From NCBI GenBank assembly GCA_043228905.1, contig JBHGNT010000018.1, positions 3,844,001 through 3,908,000 of the forward strand: a stretch of 64,000 nt of DNA. Reading direction: 5' to 3'. Shown piece by piece: positions 9,932 to 22,550 of this stretch. Position 1 is the stretch's first letter. Each line of letters opens with the position of its first letter. Position numbers and translations under genes: made by a program. Below the pieces are notes generated by a model that saw nothing but the letters and a program-made list of their open reading frames with translations, was not told the DNA's origin and made no database searches. The DNA is from Azolla caroliniana (taxonomy: Eukaryota > Polypodiophyta).

Positions 9932-12900
9932 ATGGAAGGCGGCGGCAGCGGGCAGCCGGGGATGATGGTGCTAAATGCACAAAATTACGCCGACTGGAAG
10001 ATCAAGATGGAGGATCTTCTGATTGTTCGGGACCTGTACGAACCGATTGACAGGTCGGAAATACCGAAAGGGGTACTTGAGTCGGAGTGGAAGCTCCTGA
10101 ACCGGAAAGCCGTAGCGACGATCCGACAATATGTCGATGTAAGCGTACTACAACATGTTGCAAACGACACCAACGCATATGAGATGTGGAAGAAGCTGTC
10201 GGGCCTCTACGAGAGGAAGAATGCGTTGAACCGGACCTCCCTGATGAGGAAGATAGTGAATCTCAAGTACCGGGACGGCGAGAGTATGGTGGAACACGTA
10301 AGCACGTTCATGGGATTCGTGAACCAGCTTGCGGCGATCAAGTTCCCGTTGGAGGATGCAATGCAAGCCATCATCCTTATGTGTACATTGCCGGAAAGCT
10401 GGGAGAACTTGGTGGTGACTCTCAGCACCTCGTGCACCGAAGATAACTTGTCCTTACAAACGGTAAAGACAAGTATTTTGAACGAAGAAGCGCGTCGGAG
10501 AGATAAAGAACCGGCCTCCGACACGAAGGCGCTGCTTACCGAATCGGATCGGGGAAGACAATGGAACCGGAGTCCGCAAAGACGGGAGAAGTCGGGGACC
10601 CGGTCGCAGTCAAGAGGAAGGCCTACATGCTTCCACTGTGGGAAGCCGGGGCACTTCCGAAAGAATTGTCGGCATTACCGAAAAGACAACGGAGCCGACG
10701 ACACCGATTCGAAGAAGTCACCGGAGAGAAACGGTGCATACCGGGGAGCCACGGACCGGAGAGGTTCGGATCGGCGAGGGCAGGACCGGAAAGGAACAAC
10801 GGCACTCGCGGCAAGTGAGGAAGAAATCATGCTCATCACCGAAGAAGGTGAACTAAACATTGCCGGCGATGAGACGACCTGGGTGGTCGATTCCGGAGCA
10901 TCGTTCCACCTGACCCCGGAGAGAAGATACTTCTCATCCTACACAGCCGGTGAGCATGGCTGTGTTCGGATGGGAAATGAAGGTACGTGCCGGATTGCCG
11001 GCATCGGAGACGTGTGGTTGACAACCCCGACCGGATGCAAAATGCTGCTAAAGGATGTCCGACACGTTCCGGAGGTCCGATTGAACCTGATCTCGGCCGG
11101 GAGGCTAGACGATGAAGGCTACACGGGTAGCATCCGGAACGGTGTCATGAAGTTCAGCAAAGGGAGCCTGATAGTGGCTCGGGCCCGGAAGGTCAACACA
11201 CTGTACCTGATGAATTCCCGGCTATGTCCGGAGGAGCTGAACGTGGCAGCCGACACTGCCGGTGAGCTGTGGCACAAGAGACTGTGCCACATGAGTGAGA
11301 AGGGGATGAAGAGGCTTGCAGAAGACAACCTTATTCCAGTGAAACAAGTGCACCTGGAGAAGTGCACCGACTGCCTGGCCGGTAAGCAGAACCGAGCCTC
11401 CTTCCACTCAAGGCCACCGACGAGACGTAGCGCACCATTGGAGTTGGTGCACACTGATGTGTGTCAGGTAGAAACAAAGTCACATGGCGGAGCCCAGTAC
11501 TTCGTAACGTTCATCGATGATTACAGTCGGAAGCTGTGGACGGCACCGTTGAAGACAAAGGACCAAGTGTTGTGCGTCTTCAAAGAACTTCACGCGAGAG
11601 TGGAAAGGGAATCCGGCAAGAAGCTGAAAGCGATATGAGCGGATAACGGAGGGGAATACCGGGGGCAGTTCCAGGAGTACTGTCGCTCGAAGGGAATCCG
11701 ACTCGAGTTTACTGTGCCGAAGACGCCGGAACTGAACGGGCTGGCCGAGAGGATGAACCGGACCATAATGGAGAGGGTCCGGAGTATGCTGGCGCATCGA
11801 TATTACCCAAGGGATTTTGGGCTGAGGCAATGTCGACGGCGACGTATGTGATAAATAGATCACCCTCAGTACCTTTGGACGGAGACACGCCGCAGAGAGT
11901 GTGGACCGGTAAGGAAGTGTCCTACCGGCACCTGAAGGTGTTCGGGTGTCTCGCATACGTACATGTGGCAAAGGACCGGAGAGGAAAGCTAGATCCGAAG
12001 ACCCGGCCATGCATATTCCTCGGTTACGGCGACGATGAGTTCGGCTACCGAGTATGGGACCCGGTCGACAAGAAGATATTCAGGAGTCGAGACATCATCT
12101 TCATGGAGGACAAGACACTCGCCGACTGGGAGTCGGAGAAGAAGATGAAGAGCTCCAAGTCGACCGGTGAGGATCAACTCTACGAGGAGCAGTCCCGACC
12201 GGCAAGGGACCGGTTAGCACTCGAGGATCTGGCCGAAGACGGTGAAGAAACCGAACCGGCCGAAGAAGACGAAAATGATACCGGAACCGGCCCCGATCCC
12301 GAAATGGATTCGGATGAAGAAGAATCGGAAGAACCGGTTACCGAAGCTCCCGAACGGAGATATCCTCTAAGAGAGAGGAGGGCCCCCCGGAGATTTCCGG
12401 ATCCAGAGCACGTGCTACTAACCGACGAGGGGGAGCCGGAGAGCTTTGAAGAAGCAAAGCACGACACCCAGAGCCGTAGGTGGTTGAGTGCCATGCAGGA
12501 CGAGATGGATTCCCTGCATGAGAACCACACATATGAACTTGTGGAGTTGCCGAAAGGAAAGTGGGCACTTCGAAACAAGTGGGTGTTCAAGCTGAAACCA
12601 GGAGATGCCGGAAACCCCCCGAGATACAAAGCCAGGATCTTGGTGAAGGGGTTTCAGCAGAAGAAGGGCGTCGACTTCGACGAGATATTTGCCCCGGTAG
12701 TGAAGATGACCTCCATCCGGACGGTGCTGAGCATAGCGGCAAGCATGGACCTCGAGGTAGAACAGATGGACGTGAAGACGGCATTCCTTCACGGTGACCT
12801 CGATGAAGAGATCTACATGCAGCAACCGGAAGGATTCGAGAAGAAAGGGAAGGAGCACCTGGTATGCCGGTTGAAGAAGAGCCTTTACGGACTGAAGCAG

Positions 12901-14004
12901 GCTCCCCGGCAATGGTACCGGAAATTCGACTCCTTCATGACCGACGAAGGGTACCTCAAAACGCAGTCCGACCACTGCGTGTTTGTGAAGAAGTTCGAAG
13001 GAGGAGACCTTCTAATACTCCTCCTGTACGTGGACGACATGTTGATCGTCGGACGGGACCAGGTCAAGATTCGGATGCTGAAGAAGGCTCTTCACCGAAC
13101 CTTCTCAATGAAGGACCTGGGTCCGGCGAGACAAATACTAGGGATGCATATCATCCGGGACCGGAAGAAGAAGCAGTTGTGGCTGTCACAGGAGAAGTAC
13201 GTGACGAAGGTGCTTCACCGGTTCAACATGTCGGAAGCAAGACCGGTCGGATCGACCCTCCCGGCAAACTGCAAGCTGTCCAGCAAGCAAAGTCCCAAGA
13301 CAAAGGCTGAAAAGGAGGATATGATGAAAGTGCCATATGCCTCTGCCGTCGGGAGCTTGATGTACGCGATGGTGTGTACCCGACCGGACATAGGATATGC
13401 AGTCGGAGTGGTGAGCCGGTACATGAGCAATCCCGGCAAAGAGCATTGGAACGCGGCCAAGTGGATACTCCGATACCTGAAGGGCACGGCAAACGTGTGC
13501 CTCCGATTCGGCTCCGGGAAGCCCGAACTCGACGGCTTCACCGATTCGGATATGTCGGCTGATGCAGATACTAGCCGGTCCACATCAGGGTATGTGATGA
13601 CGTATGCAGGGGGAGCTGTTTCATGGCAGTCGAGGCTGCAGAAGACGGTTGCGTTGTCAACCACGGAGGCGGAGTACATGGCGGCTGTTGAAGCTGGCAA
13701 GGAAATAATATGGATGAAGGACTTCATCAGAGAGCTCGGAATCCAGCAGGAGGAGTACCGACTCTACTGCGACAGTCAGAGTGCAATCCACCTTGCGAAG
13801 AACGCGGCCTATCACTCCCGGACGAAGCACATCCAGCGAAGATATCACTGGATCCGGGAAAGGATAGAAGACAAGGAGTTCGTGCTGACAAAGATCCACA
13901 CGGACGAGAACGGGTCGGATATGCTGACCAAGGTCCTCATACCCGACAAGCTGGAAGCATGCCGGAAGAGGATCGGATTGGAAAGACATCCCATGCCGAA
14001 GTGA
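9932..14004 (+). pseudogene. C1 gag-pol polyprotein, nonsense plus frameshift
   Basis: A single gag-pol frame of about 1357 codons (same length as C2) starts at the ATG 16 nt after the primer site. Domains: Gag; zinc knuckle CFHCGKPGHFRKNC near 10630; protease DSGASFHLTPE near 10890; integrase finger H..H..CTDCLAGK near 11280-11390; integrase core FIDDYSRKLW; RT KTAFLHGDLDEEIYMQ and LLLYVDDMLIVG near 13020; RNase H ending TKHIQRRYHWIRE. A TGA at 11636-11638 replaces the CGA of C2. A one-base deletion near 11800 (gcgcatcgat, where C2 has gcgcatgcga) shifts the frame. The lineage resembles Tork-type Copia. Confidence 0.94.
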
Positions 14005-14014
14005 AGGGGGAGTT

Positions 14015-14615
14015 TGTTGGAATTACGGTCCCTTCGGATGGGATGGTCGGATGTCAATGCCGACGAGCCCGGTTTCGGTTTCGGATCCGGATGACGAAGA
14101 CCCCGGCTTCGGTGCCGGATGACGGATGTACCCGGAGAGCGATCCGGATGCAGGGACATATCCGTGAATATGTTCGCTATGGGCCCCTGAGGCTATAGTC
14201 GTAAATAGCCCAAAGTCATATAAGTATAAATATGACTTAGGGCAAACAGTTTTATAGTTGCTACTCATTTTTCTGTTTTTCCACTCAAGAGGAGTGAAGA
14301 GAGAGCAGCCGTGAGAGAGAGAGAGAGATAGAGCGCGAGAGAGGAAGAGGTAGACGCCTCTGTGTATTTCCGCCGCCTGTGGCGAGAACAGCGAGCTCAA
14401 GGTCGTCGCCTTGCAGCTCGTCATTGTATACTTCTCTTTGTATAGTGTTGTTTGGAGCCTAGTACTCCCGTGGTTTTTCCCATCTAGGGTTTTCCACGTT
14501 AATCCCTGTGTACTCGTGTGTTTCTCTCTTTGGTTCCTATTTTCTGCTCCATTGATCCGCGATTAATCGGTTGTGGCCGAGCGGAGAAGGTGAATAGAAG
14601 AGTCGATTCTCAACA
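14015..14615 (+). repeat. 3' LTR of C1
   Basis: Same length and, as far as I can see, same sequence as 9301-9901. The TATA box is at 14225-14232. The polypurine tract is at 14003-14014. Confidence 0.95.
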
Positions 14616-15586
14616 CTTTGTACATGCTTGGCCACCAATACTTTTCCTTCAACTTTTCGAACGTCACCCATGTTCCTCTATGACCTGCCCAAGCACTCTC
14701 GTGGAATTTGGTCATCAACGTCACTTGCTCTTCTTTCTTCACCACCACTCGGCGTGGTATTCTCGTCCTTCTTTTTGGGTGTTGCCAACGGAATCCTCCC
14801 TTTAGGAAGTATCAATAAGCTTTCTTCCGGATTCGTAGAGCCTCCTCCTTTGTCAATGAAGCATCCGTTGTCATTGTTCTTAAGAATCTGCCGATCAATA
14901 ACCACTCTCCTTCGTACTCGTCCTCGTTGAAGGCATGGAGGGTTAGCATGTCCTTGTCTTCCACAAATAATCGATCCATCTGAAGAAGTCGAGGGTGACG
15001 TCTTCATCTTCCGAAACCATGTCACTTTCACTTTCAAATCTTGCCCTTAATAGCATATCATCCATCGCATTCTTCTTGCCTCCAATGTGGCTGATCTTTA
15101 GGCTTAAAGACTTGATATAGGCGATCCACCTTACCATAGCTAAATCTAGGGTCGCACATCTCGATATCATTCTGAGGATTGGGAGACAATCTGTCTCTAT
15201 TATCACTTCCGACCCAATCAGGTAATCTTTGCCCGCCTTCACTGCCGACACAATACCCCAAAGTTCTCGCTTGACTTGGGCGTATCTTTGTTGCCGTTCG
15301 CTGAGAACTTTTGCTCCGAACCGAATGGCATACCGCGCATTATCTTCTCCTTCTTGGTTGATGACCCACCCGATTCCGGTTGGGCTCGTATCTACAGTCA
15401 CATAAATCGGCTTTCCTTCGGTATAGTCGGCCTTTCTTAGTGTTGGAGCTTCAAGAAGTAGTTTCTTCAATCTTCAGATCACGTTCGTGTGCTCGACACG
15501 CCATTCGAACTTCACTCTTTTCTTTAGCAATCCATATAAGGGCTCGACGACATGAGCGTAGTACGAAATCCATATATGGTAAAATG
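14616..15586 (-). pseudogene. Element B pol, middle block (RNase H to integrase zinc finger)
   Basis: It is bounded by C2 on the right and C1 on the left. RNase H is readable from about 15470 down, with VTVDTSPTGIGW, YAQVKRELWG and ETDCLPILRM. Downstream it has a frameshift and a stop (KKAY-YF near 14818). It reopens as VVKKEEQVTLM, then WAGHRGTW and KYWWPSMYK, the start of the integrase zinc-finger region. The last codon is completed beyond C1. Confidence 0.85.
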
Positions 15587-16003
15587 TGTTGGGATTTCGG
15601 TCCCTCCGGATGGGATGTCCGGAGATGAATGACGGCAAGCCCGGTTGCGGTTACGGAGCCGGATGATGAAGACCCCGGCTACGGAGCCGGATGATGAATA
15701 TCCCGGTTACGGAGCCGGATGATGAAGACCCCGGCTACGGAGCCGGATGATGAATACCCCGGTTACGGAGCCGGATGCTGAAGACCCCGGTTACGGAGCC
15801 GGATGCTGAAGACCCCGGTTACGGAGCCGGATGACGAATGTACCCGGAGAGAGATCCGGATGCGGGGACATATTTGTGAATATGTTTTGCCAAGAGCCCT
15901 TGAGGCTATATTTGTAAATAGCCCGAAAGTCATATGTGTATAAATATGACTTAGGGGAAACAGTTTAGATGTTGTTGCTCATTTTTATGCGAAGTGAGAG
16001 CAG

Positions 16004-16038
<35 letters not shown>

Positions 16039-16303
16039 GAAGAGGTCGTTGCCTCTGTGTATTACCGCCGCCTGTGGCGAAGACTGTGAGCTCAAGGTTG
16101 TTGCCTTGTAGCTTCACCAGTGTACATCCCTGTTCATAGTGATAGTTGGAGTTTGAGGACTCCCGTGGTTTTTTCCCATTTAGGGTTTTTCCACGTAAAA
16201 TATCCAGTGTACCTTTCTCTCTATTGTCCTCGTGCACTTTGTATTTCCCATTTTCTGTGAGTTGATCCTATTCCTCGGTTGTGGCCGAGCACTGTTTTCA
16301 ACA
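15587..16303 (+). repeat. 5' LTR of C2 with 28-bp tandem repeats
   Basis: It starts tgttggga and ends ttcaaca. Seven tandem copies of a 28-bp unit (core ttacggagccggatgatgaa) fill 15649-15844 in the U3 part. The TATA box is at 15939-15946. A GA run follows near 16008-16036. Confidence 0.95.
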
Positions 16304-16334
16304 AAGTGGTATCAGAGCGACGGTAACACAGAAA

Positions 16335-19300
16335 ATGGAAGGCGGCGGTAGTTGGCCTCCGGGCATGATGGTGTTGAACTCACAGAACTACGCCGACTGG
16401 AAGATAAAGATGGAAGACCTCCTCATCGTCCGAGACCTGTACGAACCGATCGACAATGCCGAGATACCCAAGGGAGTAATAGAGTCGGAGTGGAAGCTCC
16501 TGAACCGGAAAGCCGTAGCGACGATTCGGCAATATGTCGATGTAAGCGTCCTACAACATGTGGCGAACGACACCAACGCATATGAGATGTGGAAGAAGCT
16601 GTCGGGCCTCTACGAGAGGAAGAATGCGTTGAACCGGACCTCCCTGATGAGGAAGATAGTGAACCTCAAGTACCGGGACGGCGAGAGTATGGTGGAACAC
16701 GTGAGCACGTTCATGGGATTCGTGAACCAGCTTGCGGCGATCAAGTTCCCGTTGGAGGATGCAATGCAAGCCATCATTCTGATGTGTACATTGCCGGAAA
16801 GCTGGGAGAACTTGGTGGTGACTCTCAGCACCTCCTGCACCGAAGATAACTTGTCTCTACAAACGGTAAAGGCAAGCATTTTGAACGAAGAAGCGCGTCG
16901 GAGAGATAAAGAACCGGCCTCCGACTCGAAGGCGCTACTTACCGAATCGGAACGGGGAAGACAATGGAACCAGAGTCCGCAAAGACGGGAGAAGTCGGGG
17001 ACCCGGTCGCAGTCAAAAGGAAGACCCACATGCTTCCACTGTGGGAAGCCGGGGCACTTCCGGAAGAATTGTCGGCATTACCGAAAGGACAACGGAGCCG
17101 ACGACACCGATTCGAAGAAGTCACCGGAGAGAAACGGTGCATACCGGGGAGCCACGGACCGGAGAGGTCCGGATCGGCGAGGGCAGGACCGGAAAGGAAC
17201 GACGGCACTCGCGGCAAGTGAGGAAGAAATCATGCTCATTACCGAAGAGAGGGAGCTGAACCTTGCCGGTGTAGAGATGACCTGGGTGGTCGATTCCGGA
17301 GCGTCGTTCCACCTGACCCCGGAGAAGAAATACTTCTCATCCTACACAGCCGGTGAGCACGGCTGTGTCCGGATGGGAAATGAAGGTACGTGCCGGATTG
17401 CCGGCGCAGGAGACGTGTGGTTGACAACCTCGACCGGATGCAAAATGTTGTTGAAGGATGTCAGACACGTTCCGGAGGTTCGATTGAACCTGATTTCGGC
17501 CGGGAGGCTAGACAATGAAGGCTACACGGGTAGCATCCGGAACGGTGTCATGAAGTTCAGCAAGGGGAGCCTGATAGTGGCTCGGGCCCGGAAGGTCAAC
17601 ACACTGTACCTGATGAATTCCCGGCTATGTCCGGAGGAGCTGAACGTGGCAGCCGACACTGCCGGTGAGCTGTGGCACAAGAGACTGTGCCACATGAGTG
17701 AGAAGGGGATGAAGAGGCTTGCAGAAGACAACCTTATTCCAGTGAAGCATGTGCACCTGGAGAAGTGCACCGATGGCCTGGCCGGTAAGCAGAACCGAAC
17801 CTCCTTCCACTCAAGGCCACCAGCGAGACGTAGCGCACCATTGGAGTTGGTGCACACTGATGTGTGCCAGGTAGAAACGAAGTCACATGGCGGAGCCCAG
17901 TACTTCGTAACATTCATAGATGATCATAGCCGAAAACTGTGGACGGCACCGATGAAGACAAAGGACCAAGTGTTGTCCGTCTTCAAAGAACTCCACGCGA
18001 GAGTGGAAAGAGAATCCGGCAAGAAGCTGAAAGCGATACGAACGGATAACGGAGGGGAATACCGGGGGCAGTTCGCGGAGTACTGTCGCTCGAAAGGAAT
18101 CCGGCTCGAGTTTACTGTGCCGAAGACGCCGGAACTGAACGGGCTGGCCGAGAGGATGAACCGAACCATAATGGAGAGGGTCCGGAGTATGTTGGCGCAT
18201 GCGAAATTACCCAAGGGGTTTTGGGCTGAGGCAATGTCGACGGCGACATATGTGATAAACATATCACCCTCAGTACCTTTGGACGGAGACACGCCGCAGA
18301 GAGTGTGGACCGGTAGGGAAGTATCTTACCGGCATCTGAAGGTGTTCGGGTGTCTCGCATACGTGCATGTGGCAAAGGACCGGAGAGGAAAGCTAGATCC
18401 AAAGACCCGGCCATGCATATTCCTCGGTTACGGCGACGACGAGTTCGGCTACCGAGTATGGGACCCGGTCGACAAGAAGATATTCAGGAGTTGAGACATC
18501 ATCTTCATGGAGGACAAGACACTCGCCGACTGGGAGTCGGAGAAGAAGATGAAGAGCTCCAAGTCGACCGGTGAGGATCAACTCTACGAGGAGCAGTCCC
18601 GACCGGCAAGGGACCGGTTAGCACTCGAGGATCCGGCCGAAGACGGTGATGGACCAGAACCGGCCGAAGAAGATGAAAATGATACCGGAACCGGCCCCGA
18701 TCCCGAAATGGATTCGGATGAAGAGGAAATGGAGCAGCCGGTTACCGAAGCTCCGGAACGGAGATACCCTCTAAGAGAGAGAAGGGCCCCCCGGAGATTT
18801 CCGGAACCAGAGCACGTGCTGCTAACCGACGAGGGGGAGCCGGAGAGCTTTGAAGAAGCAAAGCATGACACCCAGAGCCGCAGGTGGTTAAGTGCCATGC
18901 AGGACGAGATGGATTCCCTGCATGAGAACCACACATATGAACTTGTGGAGTTGCCGAAAGGAAAGCGGGCACTTCGAAACAAGTGGGTGTTCAAGCTGAA
19001 ACCGGGAGATGCCGGAAACCCCCCGAGATACAAAGCCAGGATCGTGGTGAAGGGGTTCCAGCAGAAGAAGGGCGTCGACTTCGACGAGATATTTGCCCCG
19101 GTAGTGAAGATGACCTCCATCCGGACGGTGCTGAGCATAGCGGCAAGCATGGACCTCGAGGTAGAACAGATGGACGTGAAGACGGCATTCCTTCACGGTG
19201 ACCTCGAAGAAGAGATCTACATGCAGCAACCGGAAGGATTCGAGAAGAAAGGGAAGGAGCACCTGGTATGCCGGTTGAAGAAGAGCCTTTACGGACTGAA

Positions 19301-20408
19301 GCAGGCTCCCCGGCAATGGTACCGGAAGTTCGACTCCTTCATGACCGACGAAGGGTACCACAAAACGCAGTCCGATCACTGCGTGTTTGTGAAGAAGTTC
19401 GAAGGAGGAGACTCTCTAATACTCCTCCTGTACGTGGACGACATGTTGATCGTCGGACGGGACCAGGGCAAGATACAGATGCTAAAGAAAGCACTTCACC
19501 GAACCTTCTCAATGAAGGACCTGGGTCCGGCGAGGCAAATACTAGGGATGCACATCATCCGAGACCGGAAGAAGAAGCAGTTGTGGCTGTCACAGGAGAA
19601 GTACGTAACAAAGGTGCTTCACCGGTTCAGCATGTCGGAAGCAAGACCGGTCGGGTCAACCCTCCCGACAAACTGCAAGTTGTCCAGCAAGAAAAGCCCC
19701 AAGACTAAGGCTGAGAAGGAGGACATGATGAAAGTACCATATGCCTCTGCCATCGGAAGCTTGATGTACGCAATGGTGTGTACAAGACCGGACATAGGAT
19801 ACGCAGTCGGAGTGGTGAGCCGGTACATGAGCAATCCCGGCAAGGAGCACTGGAACGCGGCCAAGTGGATACTCCGATACCTGAAGGGCATGGCAAACGT
19901 GTGCCTCCGATTCGGCTCCGGTAAGCCCGAACTCGACGGCTTTACCGATTCGGATATGTCGGCTGATGCAGATACCAGCCGGTCCACATCAGGGTATGTG
20001 ATGACGTATGCAGGGGGAGCTGTTTCGTGGCAGTCGAGGCTGCAGAAGACGGTTGCGTTGTCAACCACGGAGGCGGAGTACATGGCGGCTGTTGAAGCCG
20101 GCAAGGAAATAATATGGATGAAGGACTTCATTAGAGAGCTCGGTATCCGGCAGGAGGAGTACCGACTCTACTGCGACAGTCAGAGTGCCATCCACCTTGC
20201 GAAGAACGCGGCCTATCACTCTCGGACGAAGCACATCCAGCGAAGATATCACTGGATCCGGGAAAGGATAGAAGACCAGGAGTTCGTGCTGACGAAGATC
20301 CACACGGACGAGAACGGCTCAGATATGCTGACCAAAGTGCTCACACCCGACAAGCTGGAAGCATGCCGGAAGAGGATCGGATTGGAGAGACATCCCATGC
20401 CGAAGTGA
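16335..20408 (+). pseudogene. C2 gag-pol polyprotein with a single nonsense codon
   Basis: One frame of 1357 codons runs from the ATG just after the primer site to TGA at 20406-20408. It is interrupted only by TGA at 18492-18494, where C1 has CGA (Arg, in FRSRDIIF). Domains follow the C1 order: zinc knuckle CFHCGKPGHFRKNC, protease DSGASFHLTPE, integrase, RT with LLLYVDDMLIVG, RNase H with YCDSQSAIHLAKN. One Cys of the integrase finger is Gly (CTDGLAGK, CTDCLAGK in C1), which may itself weaken integrase. Otherwise this is the best preserved element in the window. Confidence 0.94.
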
Positions 20409-20418
20409 AGGGGGAGTT

Positions 20419-20835
20419 TGTTGGGATTTCGGTCCCTCCGGATGGGATGTCCGGAGATGAATGACGGCAAGCCCGGTTGCGGTTACGGAGCCGGATGATG
20501 AAGACCCCGGCTACGGAGCCGGATGATGAATATCCCGGTTACGGAGCCGGATGATGAAGACCCCGGCTACGGAGCCGGATGATGAATACCCCGGTTACGG
20601 AGCCGGATGCTGAAGACCCCGGTTACGGAGCCGGATGCTGAAGACCCCGGTTACGGAGCCGGATGACGAATGTACCCGGAGAGAGATCCGGATGCGGGGA
20701 CATATTTGTGAATATGTTTTGCCAAGAGCCCTTGAGGCTATATTTGTAAATAGCCCGAAAGTCATATGTGTATAAATATGACTTAGGGGAAACAGTTTAG
20801 ATGTTGTTGCTCATTTTTATGCGAAGTGAGAGCAG

Positions 20836-20872
<37 letters not shown>

Positions 20873-21137
20873 GAAGAGGTCGTTGCCTCTGTGTATTACC
20901 GCCGCCTGTGGCGAAGACTGTGAGCTCAAGGTTGTTGCCTTGTAGCTTCACCAGTGTACATCCCTGTTCATAGTGATAGTTGGAGTTTGAGGACTCCCGT
21001 GGTTTTTTCCCATTTAGGGTTTTTCCACGTAAAATATCCAGTGTACCTTTCTCTCTATTGTCCTCGTGCACTTTGTATTTCCCGTTTTCTGTGAGTTGAT
21101 CCTATTCCTCGGTTGTGGCCGAGCACTGTTTTCAACA
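20419..21137 (+). repeat. 3' LTR of C2 with 28-bp tandem repeats
   Basis: It pairs with 15587-16303. The seven 28-bp units are at 20481-20676 and the TATA box at 20771-20778. The GA run is two bases longer than in the 5' copy. Confidence 0.95.
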
Positions 21138-22550
21138 AAATGTGCATGCTCCAAGGAACCTTCGAACCTCCATTTGGTTTACGCATTCTTCTTTCATGTC
21201 TTGGACCGCGTTCACCTTTCATGGCGAAGGCTTTCCGCCGTATGGTCTACATAAGTGACCTACTACCAAGATCTTCGGTTGCCCAAATGCGGATTTCTCT
21301 CTCGAAAATGTCAAATTCGCGTATTTGAGTCTTTGGAGCACCTTCTCGCAATCTTTCATATGATCCGCGACGAACTTTCTACACCCTTCCTTATCTTTTG
21401 ATTCATTCTTCTCTTCATCTGAACATCCTTTTATTGGAATACCATCCAAGAATTGCATCGTGATGTCCGGGATGCAATCCTTCAAGACCTTGTTCATGGC
21501 ATTCACCATATGAGCCACCGAGTTCGTTGCACCTTGAGGTAAGGTACACATCCGCACGAGCCCGATCGAAGTCCTCATGATTGTAATGTCACAACTGTCG
21601 ATCTCCAATTGGAATTGGTCATATCCGGAGTAGAGATCACCAATGGAGTAGATGGACCGGCCCGCAAACGCCTTGGCAAATTCGTCCATGCTCGGACCGA
21701 TTCCAGCATTTCGAATTGTCACCTTGTTGATGGGTTGAAGATCTTGGATGAATCGCAATGATCCATTCTTCTTCAGCACCGTGAACCACCTATTAGAGTA
21801 AGAAGCATTCGATGGTTCTAGAATACCCATATTCACTTTCTCCTTTAAGAGCTCGATCAGCTTCGGAAGGTGCGCTCTTGGAACTGGTATCGGTTTCAAA
21901 TTCCAAGGCACATGCGGCACCGTGAAGATCACCATCGGCTCTATAATCTTTGGGTCGACACATCCGATTTCTTGGGGAGAGAACGTGAAGGCTTTCCCAT
22001 GCCTTTAAAGCATTTCACGAAACTTTTGCTCCTCTTCAGGGAGGAGGAAATCCTCCTTTCCAACTTGTAGCTTTCTTTTCGTCTCTTCGGTGAAGACATG
22101 ACCTATTGTCTTTGGCGGAACCGCAACTGGCTTGATCTTCTTGTCCACCGTTTTATATTTTGTGTTAACTTTAGCTTCCTCCATCAAGATGCCATGATAG
22201 TATTCATCGATGATAGCGTACATGTTGACGGAGTTAACCGAAATCACGCGTTGGTCGTGAAGATAGCTCAAGTCCATGACATCCTCGATTTCGACGATGG
22301 TGTCGTTAAATGAGGCTTCTTCCATAATATGAGTCACGAACTCTTCTTCTTCTATTATGTTTTCTTCTTTCAACATCTTCTCGAATTCTTGTATCCGACG
22401 TTTGTCCTTCTTATCGGGTAGTACTAGTTTACATGTGCCATTAGGTGTGACACATGTTGCTTCTCGTCGCAATCCATGCACTCTTCTTTCTTGTGGGGAC
22501 TTGTGATCGCTCGGACTATTTGTGCCTCATGCTTCAATGGTCCGCTCTAA
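21138..22550 (-). pseudogene. Element B pol, 5' block (pol N-terminus and RT)
   Basis: This block is in the -1 frame relative to protease, starting with FLER as in element A. A TGA replaces the Trp codon of A a few codons in, and a TAA interrupts at REML-RHGKAF near 22005. RT is otherwise well preserved, with FIQDLQPINK, GDLYSGYDQF, LPQGATNS and QFLDGIPIKG. The second catalytic Asp of FLDD is Gly here (codon at 21441-21443), so the enzyme would be dead even if translated. The block ends at the C2 insertion within LGACTFYH. Confidence 0.88.

Larger units (their letters stand above)
9301..14615 (+). mobile_element. Copia LTR retrotransposon C1 (young, nested in B)
   Basis: This is a full-length Copia element with 601-bp LTRs that look identical by eye, flanked by a perfect 5-bp duplication ctttg (9296-9300 and 14616-14620). 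The primer site TGGTATCAGAGC at 9905-9916 is of the initiator-Met type, and the polypurine tract gaagggggagtt precedes the 3' LTR. Gag-pol order is Gag, protease, integrase, RT, RNase H. Identical LTRs imply a very recent insertion, yet one nonsense and one frameshift mutation disable it. C2 is the closest relative in the window. Confidence 0.96.
15587..21137 (+). mobile_element. Copia LTR retrotransposon C2 (young, nested in B)
   Basis: This is a full-length Copia element. LTRs are 717 and 719 bp and differ by the length of a GA run and one substitution near 21082. The target duplication aaatg is perfect (15582-15586 and 21138-21142). The primer site TGGTATCAGAGC is at 16307-16318. Most of gag-pol is nearly identical to C1, but the LTRs and first part of gag are clearly divergent. 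One TGA interrupts gag-pol; everything else looks intact. Confidence 0.96.

Noticed and set aside
13215-13727. 170-aa minus-strand frame, repeated at 19619-20131
   Set aside because: Antisense of Copia RT/RNase H in C1 and C2; conserved only because the two elements are near-identical.
14023-14424. 133-aa minus-strand frame present twice (9309-9710 and here)
   Set aside because: Lies wholly in the two C1 LTRs; repetition reflects the LTR pair, not a gene family.
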